From assembly GCA_937873035.1 (NCBI GenBank), contig CALMVA010000054.1, positions 1 through 60,660 on the forward strand: a DNA stretch of 60,660 bases. The letters run 5' to 3'. Made by a program: the position numbers and the translations under genes. The notes under the pieces were generated by a model that was not told the DNA's origin, searched no databases, and saw only the letters and a list, made by a program, of their open reading frames with translations. Positions 18,483 to 26,253 of the stretch are shown in pieces (position 1 is the stretch's first letter; every line of letters begins with the position of its first letter). This DNA comes from an uncultured Sphingomonadaceae bacterium. Its GTDB lineage: Bacteria > Pseudomonadota > Alphaproteobacteria > Sphingomonadales > Sphingomonadaceae.

Positions 18483-20014
18483 CCCGTCAGCCGATCCCGC
18501 AATTCGCGCTTCAACACCTTGCCGATGGGACTGCGCGGCAGCTCATCGACCACAATCAGCCGGTTGAGGCGCTGCGTCCGCCCGACCTGCGCATTGGCGG
18601 CCTGGAGCACCGCTTCTGCATCCACGCCAGCGCGCAGCACGACGAAGCCGACCGGCGTTTCGCCCCATTCTTCCGATGGCGCACCGATAACGGCGGCTTC
18701 CACCACGCCCGCATCCTTCAGCAGCACAGCTTCCAGATCGCTCGGATAAATGTTGAAGCCGCCGGAAATAATCATGTCCTTGGCGCGATCCATCAGCGTC
18801 AGGAAGCCATCCTCGTCGATGCGGCCAATATCGCCATGGCGGTAGTAGAGATTGCCCTCGCTGTCCCACCACTTCATCGCGTCGGTCGCATCGGGGCGGT
18901 TGTTATAGCCCGTCATCATCGCGTTTGACCGCCCGACGATTTCACCCACTGAGCCTTGCGGAAGCTCATTGCCTTCCTCGTCAATCACCTTGGCAATCTG
19001 GCCGGGTGCCGGCCGGCCGACAGTATGCAGCTTGTCGGGAAATTCGTGCGCCATCAGCAGGAAGGCGCAGCCGCCTTCGGTCATGCCGTAAATCTCGACC
19101 AGGCCGCCCGGCCAGCGTTTCAGAATATCCGCCTTGAGTTCAGCCGCGAACGGCGCGCTGGTGCAATATTTCATGACAAAGCTCGACAGATCAAAGCTGT
19201 CAAAATCAGGATGCGCCATGATGCGGCGATACTGAACCGGCACGAGCATCGTGTTGGTCGCGCGTTCACGCTCGGCGAGATGGAGGAAGCCCAGCGTATC
19301 GAACTTCTTCATCAGCACGACCTGCCCGCCCGAACCAAGCGTCGGAAGGAAGCTTGCCATCGTCGTGTTCGAATAGAGCGGCGTCGAAAGGATCGTCACC
19401 GAATTCGGCCCATAGGCCGCCACACCGCGCTGAATATGCTGCCAGCGCATCGCGTGACTGTGGACGATGCCCTTGGGCGTGCCGGTCGTGCCGCTGGAAT
19501 AGATGATGTTGAAGCCCGTCTCCGGCGTGATCTCGACCGGCGCAGGCACGGCACCTTCCGATGCCATCCAGGCAGAAATCGGCTCGCCCCAAGCGCCGCC
19601 GTCCATCGAGATATGCTTCAGATCGCCATAGGCCTGGCCCTGAAGCGATTCCGCCGCCTTCTCATCAAGAAAGAGGTGCTTTGCGCCCGAATCAACGATC
19701 ATCGCGGCCATCTGCTCGCCAGTCGCCGTATTGGTGACGAGCCCCGCAATGGCGCCTGCGCGCAGCGTGCCGATGAACACGGCGACCTGCATTACCGAAT
19801 TGAGCCCCGCAATCGCAGTTGCATCGCCAAGGCCGACTCCATCTGCCTGAAGCCGCGCCGCGATGCGATCGGCAAGCGTGTCGAGCTCCTTCCATGTGAT
19901 CCGCCCATCGGGGTCGGCAACCGCAGGCGCATCGGGGCGCTCATTGGCAAAGGCTTTGACAAGGGCGGGAAGCGTCGCAAAGTCCGACGCAAGCAATGTT
20001 TCTGAGCTCTCCAT
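18479..20014 (-). CDS. AMP-dependent acyl-CoA synthetase/ligase
   Basis: This 511-residue ANL-superfamily enzyme is the second acyl-CoA ligase of the window and is clearly different from the first. The P-loop is IIYSSGTTGTPKGIVHSHAM, the A5 motif IYGMTEGG, the A8 hinge DRAKDMIISGGFNIYPSDLE, and the catalytic Lys is in SPIGKVLKREL. ATG 20014 is my start; ATG 20035, seven codons earlier with AGG upstream, is possible. The open frame continues far upstream but that part has no protein character. Substrate unknown. Confidence 0.9.
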   Translation of the reverse strand: MESSETLLASDFATLPALVKAFANERPDAPAVADPDGRITWKELDTLADRIAARLQADGVGLGDATAIAGLNSVMQVAVFIGTLRAGAIAGLVTNTATGEQMAAMIVDSGAKHLFLDEKAAESLQGQAYGDLKHISMDGGAWGEPISAWMASEGAVPAPVEITPETGFNIIYSSGTTGTPKGIVHSHAMRWQHIQRGVAAYGPNSVTILSTPLYSNTTMASFLPTLGSGGQVVLMKKFDTLGFLHLAERERATNTMLVPVQYRRIMAHPDFDSFDLSSFVMKYCTSAPFAAELKADILKRWPGGLVEIYGMTEGGCAFLLMAHEFPDKLHTVGRPAPGQIAKVIDEEGNELPQGSVGEIVGRSNAMMTGYNNRPDATDAMKWWDSEGNLYYRHGDIGRIDEDGFLTLMDRAKDMIISGGFNIYPSDLEAVLLKDAGVVEAAVIGAPSEEWGETPVGFVVLRAGVDAEAVLQAANAQVGRTQRLNRLIVVDELPRSPIGKVLKRELRDRLTG

Positions 20015-20238
20015 ATGCGCTGCAAGGTTGCGCATGGAACCTGCCGGGTCAAGCCGCGTAAATCGCAAAATTGCGCGCGTTGAAACCTGCAATCTCGTGA
20101 CGCTACGGCACGCCCGCGCGCCGCCAAGGTCTGTTTGCGACGAATTGAGGCGGAACATCCTGCGTGTTGAACCCACCTTATTCCCTGGCCGTAACAAAAT
20201 GTGGGATTCGTGCCGACATGGCAGCGAATCTGGCCGCG

Positions 20239-20246
20239 TTAACCAT
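20239..20246 (+). promoter_or_regulatory. Possible CtrA half-site upstream of CHAP gene
   Basis: TTAACCAT, the usual half-site of the cell-cycle regulator CtrA in Alphaproteobacteria, lies about 57 bases before the CHAP start. A second TTAA at the expected spacing is not present, so the call is weak. Confidence 0.3.
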
Positions 20247-20302
20247 TTGAAAACAGGACCTTGCCCATTATCGCCCCGGCTTTTGGGGAAATTGGGGCAA
20301 TC

Positions 20303-20992
20303 GTGGTGGATCGCAGGCAAGCATTGAGAGGCTTTGGCGCGCTGGCGCTGACCGGCCTTGCCGCGCCCGCGCTGGCACTGCCTATCGACACCGATGCGCA
20401 GAACCTGCCCTATTGGCAGTGCGTGCCCATCGCCCGGATGCTGTCTGGCATCGACATTTACGGCGATGCCCATAGCTGGTGGGATCAGGCCGAGGGCCGC
20501 TACCGCAAGGGCAATACGCCACGCAAGGGCGCGGTGCTCAACTTCATACCCTATGGCGGGATGAAGCTCGGCCATGTCGCCGCCGTCACGCGGATCGTGG
20601 ATGACCGTACGATCCTTGTCACCCATTCCAACTGGTCGCCCTTTGGCGGACGGCGCGGCTTTGTTGAAAAAAATGTCCGCATCATCGACGTGTCGCAAGA
20701 GAATGACTGGAGCCGCGTGCGCGTGTGGTTTGCGCCGCTGGGCGACATGGGCACGACCGAATGGCCGACGCACGGCTTCATCTACCCCAATGGCCGCCCG
20801 CCCATGGTGCTGCCGGACAATCTGCCCGACCCGACACAGATTCGCATGGCATCGCGCGAGCCCGAAGACGACGCCGAGGGCGACATCCACCCGACCGAAC
20901 GCATGGCCGACATCCGCAAAACGCTCTTTGCCGAACCCAGGCCGACCGGGCGGCTCGCCTATCTTTCGCGCACGCTCAAGGCCGCCCGCTAA
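20303..20992 (+). CDS. CHAP-domain protein (putative cell-wall hydrolase)
   Basis: The protein has about 229 residues, starting at GTG 20303 (or GTG 20306), with GGGG five bases upstream. The N-terminus DRRQALRGFGALALTGLAAPALA looks like a Tat or Sec signal. The CHAP domain has the likely Cys in YWQCVPIAR and the His in KLGHVAAV. It is a paralogue of the protein at 2266-2835 but has an added C-terminal tail of about 60 residues. Peptidoglycan cleavage in the periplasm is the family expectation. It is followed 45 bases later by the siroheme-type gene. Confidence 0.85.
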   Translation: MVDRRQALRGFGALALTGLAAPALALPIDTDAQNLPYWQCVPIARMLSGIDIYGDAHSWWDQAEGRYRKGNTPRKGAVLNFIPYGGMKLGHVAAVTRIVDDRTILVTHSNWSPFGGRRGFVEKNVRIIDVSQENDWSRVRVWFAPLGDMGTTEWPTHGFIYPNGRPPMVLPDNLPDPTQIRMASREPEDDAEGDIHPTERMADIRKTLFAEPRPTGRLAYLSRTLKAAR

Positions 20993-21037
20993 CGCCGCCG
21001 AGTTGGCCCTGCCGTCCGGCGGTGCTAGGCAATATCC

Positions 21038-21805
21038 ATGCACAGCCTGCCCCTTTTCGTTCGCCTGACTGGTCGACCTGTCATCCTCTTGGGCGATGGC
21101 GAAGCCGCCGCCGCCAAGCGCCGCCTGCTTGAGCGCGCCGGGGCGGTGATCGCGGGCGAAGAGGCGAAGGCAAGCCTTGCCATCGTCGCCATTGACGATG
21201 ACGACGATGCCCATGCCGCCATCGCGCGGCTGAAGGCGCGCGACATTCTCGTCAACGCCGTTGACCGGCCTGCCGCGTGCGATTTCACGCTGCCCGCCAT
21301 CGTGGACCGTAATCCCGTGCTGATCGCCATTGGCACCGGCGGCACTTCCGCCGGGCTGGCCAAGGCGTTACGCCAGCGGCTGGAAACGATGCTGCCCGCG
21401 ACGCTTGGCGAGATGGCGGCGAGGCTCGGCGCGGTTCGATCCGCCATGCGCGCCCGCTGGCCCGATGCAGCGGATCGCCGCCGCGCCATCGACGCCGCCT
21501 TTGATGTGGGCGGCCCGCTTGATCCGCTCGCCACCCCATCCGCCGATGCCGTAACGCGGTGGATTGCAGGCGCGGGCAATGGTGCGCGCGAAGGCCTGCA
21601 CCGCTTTTGCGTGATCTCTGACGATCCCGACGATCTGACACTCGCGCAGGCCCGCCTTTTATCGCGCGCCGACACCGTGCTCCATGATCCGCGCGTCGCG
21701 CCCGCAATATTGGATCGGGCGCGGGCAGATGCGATACGCATAGCTTGCGCAACACCGCCCGACACGCCACCAAGGGGCATGACCATTTTTGTGGAGCGCG
21801 CGTGA
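21038..21805 (+). CDS. Siroheme synthase N-domain (precorrin-2 dehydrogenase-like) with vestigial SUMT
   Basis: Residues 1-190 form a CysG N-terminal-type unit: NAD loop VILLGDGEAAAAKRRLLE, then the GTGGTSAGLAKALRQRLE and dimerisation/ferrochelatase region. It would oxidise precorrin-2 and insert iron to make siroheme for sulfite or nitrite reductase. The last 60 residues match only the beginning of the uroporphyrinogen-III methylase domain (DPDDLTLAQARLLSRADTVL), with the SAM-binding GxGPGD loop changed to SDDPDD and the rest missing. Methylation must come from elsewhere. It overlaps zntB by GTGA. Confidence 0.85.
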   Translation: MHSLPLFVRLTGRPVILLGDGEAAAAKRRLLERAGAVIAGEEAKASLAIVAIDDDDDAHAAIARLKARDILVNAVDRPAACDFTLPAIVDRNPVLIAIGTGGTSAGLAKALRQRLETMLPATLGEMAARLGAVRSAMRARWPDAADRRRAIDAAFDVGGPLDPLATPSADAVTRWIAGAGNGAREGLHRFCVISDDPDDLTLAQARLLSRADTVLHDPRVAPAILDRARADAIRIACATPPDTPPRGMTIFVERA

Positions 21806-22761
21806 TCCACGCCTTTGTCTTTCATGATGGAACGGCCCGTGAAATACCGTTTCGCGATGCGCTTGCGCTGCCGCGCAATGGCGGGCTGATCTGGCTGCAT
21901 ATCGATGGCCGCGCGGATGCCGCGCGCAACTGGGTGCGCGACCAGCAAGATATTCCGCATATCGCCCGCGAGGCGCTGCTGGCGCAGGAAACGCGGCCGC
22001 GCGCAACGCTCATCGGTGACGGCGCGATGGTGAATTTGCGCGGGCTGGGCGACAAGCCGGAGGATGATCCCGACCCGCTCGTTTCGACGCGCTTCTGGGC
22101 AGACCGGGGCCGCGTCATCTCGCTCTGCTTCCGCACACCCGTTGCGATGGTCATCGTCATCGAACGCTTTCTGGCGGGCCGGATTACCGACCCCGGCGAT
22201 CTCATCTCGCACTTTGCCGAAGTGACGAGCGATCTGCTCGACCCCGATGTGGCGGAACTGGGCGACGGCATGGACGATTGCGAAGTCGCGGTCGATACAG
22301 CGAGCATCCTCGCCACGCGCCGCCGCGTCACCGAAATTCGCAGTCAGGCCATCTCGTATCGCCGCTTCGTCGCGCCGCAGCGTCAGGCGCTCGAACGCAT
22401 GGCCGCCGCCGAGATCGACTGGCTCGACGAAGAGGACCGGATGCACCTGCGCGAAGCGGCAGACCGCGCGGCGCGCATGGCCGAAGAGCTGGAAGCCGTG
22501 CGCGAGCGCGCCGCGCTGATCCATGAAGAACTGACCGACCGCCGCGCCGAGATCATCGATACGCGCGCGCTGCTCATCTCCATCGTCGCGCTCATCTTCC
22601 TGCCGCTGACCTTCGTCACCGGACTGCTCGGCATGAACGTCGAGGGGATTCCCTATGCGAAAGAGCCATGGGCGTTCTGGGGCGTGACCGGCTTTTGCCT
22701 CGCCATCGCACTCGCGGTGCTCGGCTGGTTCGTCCGCGCGCGCTGGATCAAAGGCAAATAA
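21802..22761 (+). CDS. ZntB/CorA-family divalent metal transporter
   Basis: The 319-residue protein has a large cytoplasmic N-terminal domain with a long alpha-helix (about residues 150-260), followed by two C-terminal membrane helices. The pore motif GMN stands in LLGMNVEGIP, the form typical of ZntB (zinc transport) rather than of magnesium CorA. The start GTG 21802 overlaps the stop of the siroheme-type gene; a longer in-frame ATG at 21745 would lie deep in that gene. Zinc is the probable ion by family. Confidence 0.88.
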   Translation: MIHAFVFHDGTAREIPFRDALALPRNGGLIWLHIDGRADAARNWVRDQQDIPHIAREALLAQETRPRATLIGDGAMVNLRGLGDKPEDDPDPLVSTRFWADRGRVISLCFRTPVAMVIVIERFLAGRITDPGDLISHFAEVTSDLLDPDVAELGDGMDDCEVAVDTASILATRRRVTEIRSQAISYRRFVAPQRQALERMAAAEIDWLDEEDRMHLREAADRAARMAEELEAVRERAALIHEELTDRRAEIIDTRALLISIVALIFLPLTFVTGLLGMNVEGIPYAKEPWAFWGVTGFCLAIALAVLGWFVRARWIKGK

Positions 22762-22819
22762 GCCGCCACGAATTGCCGCGCGGAAGGTGTCAAAGTAGAG
22801 AAAATTGAGCCCTCCGCAC

Positions 22820-22965
22820 GGCAGATTTGCGTTCCCCCGGTTGGAGAGCGGCACCTTTCGCGTTTGCGCGCTGCCTTGGGGAAATCTGCCAGAGGGGATG
22901 GGGCACAGGACGATTCATGATGCGCGCAGTGCTGGCACATTGCCCGGCCTGTAGGACAGCGAAAT
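22820..22965. repeat. Inverted repeat and dispersed 17-mer in gene-free stretch
   Basis: GGCAGATTT (22820-22828) and AAATCTGCC (22882-22890) form an inverted repeat with further pairing (CCCC/GGGG) inside. CTGTAGGACAGCGAAAT at 22949-22965 is the inverse of the 17-mer at 6119-6135. No gene is visible in 22762-23265. Confidence 0.55.
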
Positions 22966-22994
22966 TTGGCGGTGCGGCGCCTGCAATCTCCCGC

Positions 22995-23250
22995 CCCCCC
23001 GGCGCAGACTGGGGTCTCATAGGTCAGGCGCACAAGATGCCAGCCTGCGCTGGCATGACGGCTGAGGGAATACCCAGCCTCCTTCCCGTCACCCCAGCGT
23101 AGGCTGGGGTCTCACAGGGCCGGTGCACAGGATGCCAGCCTGCGCTGGCATGACGGTTGAGGGAATACCCAGCCTCCTTCCCGTCACCCCAGCGTAGGCT
23201 GGGGTCTCATAGGTCAGGCGCACAAGATGCCAGCCTGCGCTGGCATGACG
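22995..23250. repeat. Three tandem copies of double-palindrome repeat
   Basis: Copies at about 22995-23060 (left end degenerate), 23087-23155 and 23182-23250 repeat with a period of about 95 bases, including the spacer GAGGGAATACCCAGCCTCC between them. They separate the convergent zntB and pterin-dehydratase genes. The spacers are as conserved as the palindromes, so the block arose by tandem duplication and is not a CRISPR array. Confidence 0.9.
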
Positions 23251-23265
23251 ATTGAGGGATGGCCT

Positions 23266-23556
23266 TTAATCCAGCAGCGCGTCGATGGCGGTTGCCATGC
23301 GGATGTCGCGCTGCGAAAGCCCGCCTGCATCATGCGTGGTCAGCAAAATATCCACGCGGTTCCACACGTTCGACCATTCGGGGTGGTGATCCTGCACTTC
23401 GGCGAGCAGCGCCACGCGCGCCATGAAGCCAAAGGCTTCCGAGAAATCCTGGAAGATGAACTGGCGGACAATCCCGTCGCGCGCGTCGTCGAAATCCCAT
23501 TCTCCCAGCGCGTCCAGTGCCTCGGCGCGTTCATCGGGGGTGAGTTGTTCGACCAT
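23266..23556 (-). CDS. 4a-hydroxytetrahydrobiopterin dehydratase (PCD/DCoH)
   Basis: The 96-residue protein matches pterin-4a-carbinolamine dehydratase. It shows [24 protein letters not shown], then the signature [25 protein letters not shown] with the catalytic His cluster. It regenerates the pterin cofactor for aromatic amino-acid hydroxylase, which would link to the tyrosine-degrading HPPD at 58-59 kb. ATG 23556 has GAGAGG upstream. It is divergent from the zincin gene. Confidence 0.93.
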   Translation of the reverse strand: MVEQLTPDERAEALDALGEWDFDDARDGIVRQFIFQDFSEAFGFMARVALLAEVQDHHPEWSNVWNRVDILLTTHDAGGLSQRDIRMATAIDALLD

Positions 23557-23594
23557 GCTTTGCCTCTCTTGGTTTATGCCTCTATGTCGCAGGC

Positions 23595-23990
23595 ATGACG
23601 GGCAAAGGTCAACTGGCACCAAGCTGTGCCGATGTGGAAATTCTGGCGCGCAATGCCATGGTGCGGCTGCCCGATGCCTTTCGCGCCCATCTGGGCGATG
23701 TGGTGCTGATCGTCGAGGATTTCGCCGATGAGGCGACACTCGACGAGCTTGGCATTGAAGACCCTTTTGAGCTTTCGGGCCTATATTCGGGCCGCCCGGT
23801 GGGCGAGGTCGCCCAGACGGGTGACTTGCCGACGACGATCTTCCTCTTCCGCCGCCCGATCCTGGATGAATGGGCGGGCGGCGAAGACACGCTGGAACAT
23901 CTTGTGGCCCATGTGCTGATCCACGAGGTTGGCCATCATTTCGGCCTCAGCGATGAAAAGATGCATCTGCTGGAAGATGCGGTTGCATGA
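23595..23990 (+). CDS. Small zincin-like metallopeptidase
   Basis: The 131-residue protein carries the extended zinc motif [11 protein letters not shown] near its C-terminus, characteristic of the short metallopeptidase family found across Alphaproteobacteria. It has no signal peptide, so it is cytoplasmic. The substrate is unknown. It overlaps ccmA by ATGA and is thus translationally coupled with the heme exporter genes, an arrangement that may be a matter of packing rather than function. Confidence 0.85.
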   Translation: MTGKGQLAPSCADVEILARNAMVRLPDAFRAHLGDVVLIVEDFADEATLDELGIEDPFELSGLYSGRPVGEVAQTGDLPTTIFLFRRPILDEWAGGEDTLEHLVAHVLIHEVGHHFGLSDEKMHLLEDAVA

Positions 23991-24571
23991 CGGCACGGCT
24001 CGCGGTTGAAAATCTGGCGTGTGTGCGCGGCGGGCGGATGCTCTTCAAGGGCATTTCCTTTGCCCTTGGCGCGGGCGATGCGCTGCTGCTGACCGGCCCC
24101 AATGGCGTCGGCAAATCAAGCCTGTTGCGCGCGCTGGCCGGGCTGCTGCCGGTCTATGCCGGCAGTGTCGCAGCTCAAGGCCGGATTGCGCTGGCAGATG
24201 AAAGCCCCGCGCTTGATCCGCGCCTGCCGCTTGCCCGCGCACTTGGCTTTTGGGCAGGGCTTGATGGCACGGGCGATGCGGGCGTTGCGGCGGCCCTTGA
24301 GGCCTTCAACCTTGCCCCGCTTGGCGATGTTCCCGTGCGGATGCTCTCCACCGGCCAGCGCCGCCGCGCCACGCTGGCGCGCATCCATGCGAGTGCGGCC
24401 GACATCTGGCTGCTTGATGAGCCGGGCAATGGCCTGGACACCGCGTCGCTCGGCCTGCTCGAAGCCGCGATTGCCGCACATCGCGCGCAGGGCGGCCTCG
24501 TGATTGCCGCCTCGCACCAGCCATTGGGGCTGGAGGGCGCAACAGCGCTTGCGCTGGAGGCGGCGCCATGA
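23987..24571 (+). CDS. ccmA: Heme exporter ATP-binding protein CcmA
   Basis: A 194-residue ABC ATPase with Walker A GPNGVGKSS, signature LSTGQRRRATLAR and Walker B IWLLDEPGNGLD. With CcmB and CcmC it forms the CcmABCD complex that releases holo-CcmE during cytochrome c maturation. It overlaps both neighbours in ATGA. Only ccmA and ccmB are here; the remaining ccm genes are outside the window. Confidence 0.95.
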   Translation: MTARLAVENLACVRGGRMLFKGISFALGAGDALLLTGPNGVGKSSLLRALAGLLPVYAGSVAAQGRIALADESPALDPRLPLARALGFWAGLDGTGDAGVAAALEAFNLAPLGDVPVRMLSTGQRRRATLARIHASAADIWLLDEPGNGLDTASLGLLEAAIAAHRAQGGLVIAASHQPLGLEGATALALEAAP

Positions 24572-25215
24572 AGGCGTTTCTCTCCATCCTTACGCGTGAT
24601 CTGCGCCTGTCGCTCGGTTCAGGCGGAATTGGCCTTCCGGTCGTGTTTTTCCTGCTTGTCGCAACGCTCTATCCCTTTGCGGTCGGGCCGGATGGCGATC
24701 TTCTGGCGAAAACCGGCGGCGGCGTGCTGTGGGTTGCCGCGCTGCTGGCAGCCCTTCTCCCCGTTGACCGGCTGATCGCGCCCGATGCCGAAAGCGGCGT
24801 GCTCGACCAATATGGCGTGCGCGGCATAGGCGAGGAGATTGTGGCGCTCGCCAAGATTACCGCGCACTGGCTGGGCTTTGGCCCAGCGCTGATGATTGCA
24901 GCACTTCCTGCCGCGGCGCTTCTGCATCTTGACGGAAAGACGCTGGCCGCTCTCGAAATCGGGCTGCTGGCGGGAACGCCGGGGCTGGCCGCGCTTGGTG
25001 TGATGGTCGCCAGCCTCACTGCAGGCCTGCGCCGTGGCGGTGCACTGGCCGGGCTGTTGATGCTGCCGCTCGCGGTGCCGCTCATCATCTTCGGCGCGGG
25101 CAGCATCGGCGAATTCGGCGGCGGCGCATTGCGCTTCCTTGCCGCCTCCTCGCTGTTCCTCGTGGCAGTTGGTCCCTTTGCGGCGGGTGCCGGGATCAGG
25201 GCGCTTCGGGAGTAG
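24568..25215 (+). CDS. ccmB: Heme exporter permease CcmB
   Basis: A 215-residue integral membrane protein with about six hydrophobic segments and the CcmB pattern ILTRDLRLSLGSGG at the start. It also has the LLPVDRLIAPDAESGVLDQY loop. It is the membrane partner of CcmA. It ends at a repeat cluster, and no ccmC follows. Confidence 0.95.
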   Translation: MKAFLSILTRDLRLSLGSGGIGLPVVFFLLVATLYPFAVGPDGDLLAKTGGGVLWVAALLAALLPVDRLIAPDAESGVLDQYGVRGIGEEIVALAKITAHWLGFGPALMIAALPAAALLHLDGKTLAALEIGLLAGTPGLAALGVMVASLTAGLRRGGALAGLLMLPLAVPLIIFGAGSIGEFGGGALRFLAASSLFLVAVGPFAAGAGIRALRE

Positions 25216-25230
25216 GGGCAACCTCACACT

Positions 25231-25373
25231 CCCGTCATGCCAGCGCAGGCTGGCATCTCGTGCACCCGGCCTGCGGAGACCCCAGCCTGCGCTGGGGTGA
25301 CGGGAATGAGGGGTGACAAACTGAAAAGGACGAGAACAAATCTACCGTCATGCCAGCCTGCGCTGGCATGACG
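25231..25373. repeat. Double-palindrome repeat, inverted, plus a half copy
   Basis: A complete copy at 25231-25303 runs in the opposite order to those at 4.7, 6.3 and 23 kb (ATGCCAGC part first). A solitary ATGCCAGC..GCTGGCAT palindrome lies at 25345-25373. They sit between convergent ccmB and the methyltransferase gene. Confidence 0.9.
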
Positions 25374-25383
25374 CTGCGTCTGC

Positions 25384-26253
25384 CTAGCGCGACCAGCGGG
25401 CGAAGATGGCGGTGGGGAGCACGAGGCCGCGCGCTTCCTCGCGCACGCCGAGTTCACCACATTCCACCGTGCCCCCAAGATCGGCGAAATGCTGGCGGAT
25501 CAACTCGCCAATGGCGAGTGAGGACATCCGCACCGCATAGACGGTGAGGAACAGGAAGCGCGAATTCTCGTCAAGCAACCGGCGACAATCGGCGATGAGC
25601 GCGGGCAGGCCTTCTTCCAGCTTCCACACCTCGCCATCCGGGCCGCGCCCATATTTGGGCGGATCGAGGATGATGCCGTCATAGCGTTTGCCGCGACGAA
25701 CCTCGCGCGCGGCAAATTTCATCGCATCATCGATGATCCAGCGAACGGGCTTGTCGGCCATGCCCGAAAGCGCGGCATTGGCGCGCGCGGCCTCAACCGA
25801 TTTTTTGGAGGCATCGACGTGCGTCACCGCACAGCCTTTCGCCGCGAGCGCAAGGCTGCCGACGCCGGTATAGCCAAACAGGTTCATCGCGCTCGGCGCA
25901 TCCACACCCGCAAGCTGGCCACGCATCCATGTCCAGACGGGGGCCATATCGGGGAAGAAGCCGAGATGCCGGAAGGGCGTGGGGTGCATTTTGAAGCGCA
26001 CCTCTTCCCACGCGCCGGTCCAGCCATCACGCGGGACAGGCCTGTCAAAGCGCCATTGGCCACCGCCATCTTCATCGGAGCCGGGCACAAATTCACCATC
26101 GGCTCGCCAATCAGCCTGTGCGGGCGCCCATAGCGCCTGCGGCTCCGGGCGGATGAAGCGGTGCGGGCCGTAACGCTCCAGCTTGCGGCCATGGCCCGAA
26201 TCAACAAGGCCGTAATCGGCCCAGGGATCACCGACGAGGGTGATGGGCGTCAT
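25384..26253 (-). CDS. Class I SAM-dependent rRNA methyltransferase (RlmK/RlmI-like)
   Basis: The 289-residue protein has the SAM loop NLFGYTGVGSLALAAKG, then VTHVDASKKSVEAARANAALSG and the catalytic-type motif IILDPPKYGRGP. This is the pattern of the methyltransferase domain of 23S rRNA methylases such as RlmK/RlmI. The N-terminal 80 residues form the small domain GHGRKLERYGPHRFIRPEPQ. The precise nucleotide target is not readable. It overlaps thrC by 4 bases and is transcribed with it. Confidence 0.9.
   Translation of the reverse strand: MTPITLVGDPWADYGLVDSGHGRKLERYGPHRFIRPEPQALWAPAQADWRADGEFVPGSDEDGGGQWRFDRPVPRDGWTGAWEEVRFKMHPTPFRHLGFFPDMAPVWTWMRGQLAGVDAPSAMNLFGYTGVGSLALAAKGCAVTHVDASKKSVEAARANAALSGMADKPVRWIIDDAMKFAAREVRRGKRYDGIILDPPKYGRGPDGEVWKLEEGLPALIADCRRLLDENSRFLFLTVYAVRMSSLAIGELIRQHFADLGGTVECGELGVREEARGLVLPTAIFARWSR

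Noticed and set aside
20015..21214. Upstream extension of the second acyl-CoA ligase frame
   Set aside because: The extra 400 codons run antisense through the CHAP gene and show no protein family; the ligase begins near 20014.
22995..23250. Possible CRISPR array
   Set aside because: The units have conserved spacers, a 95-base period and internal palindromes, and no cas genes are present.
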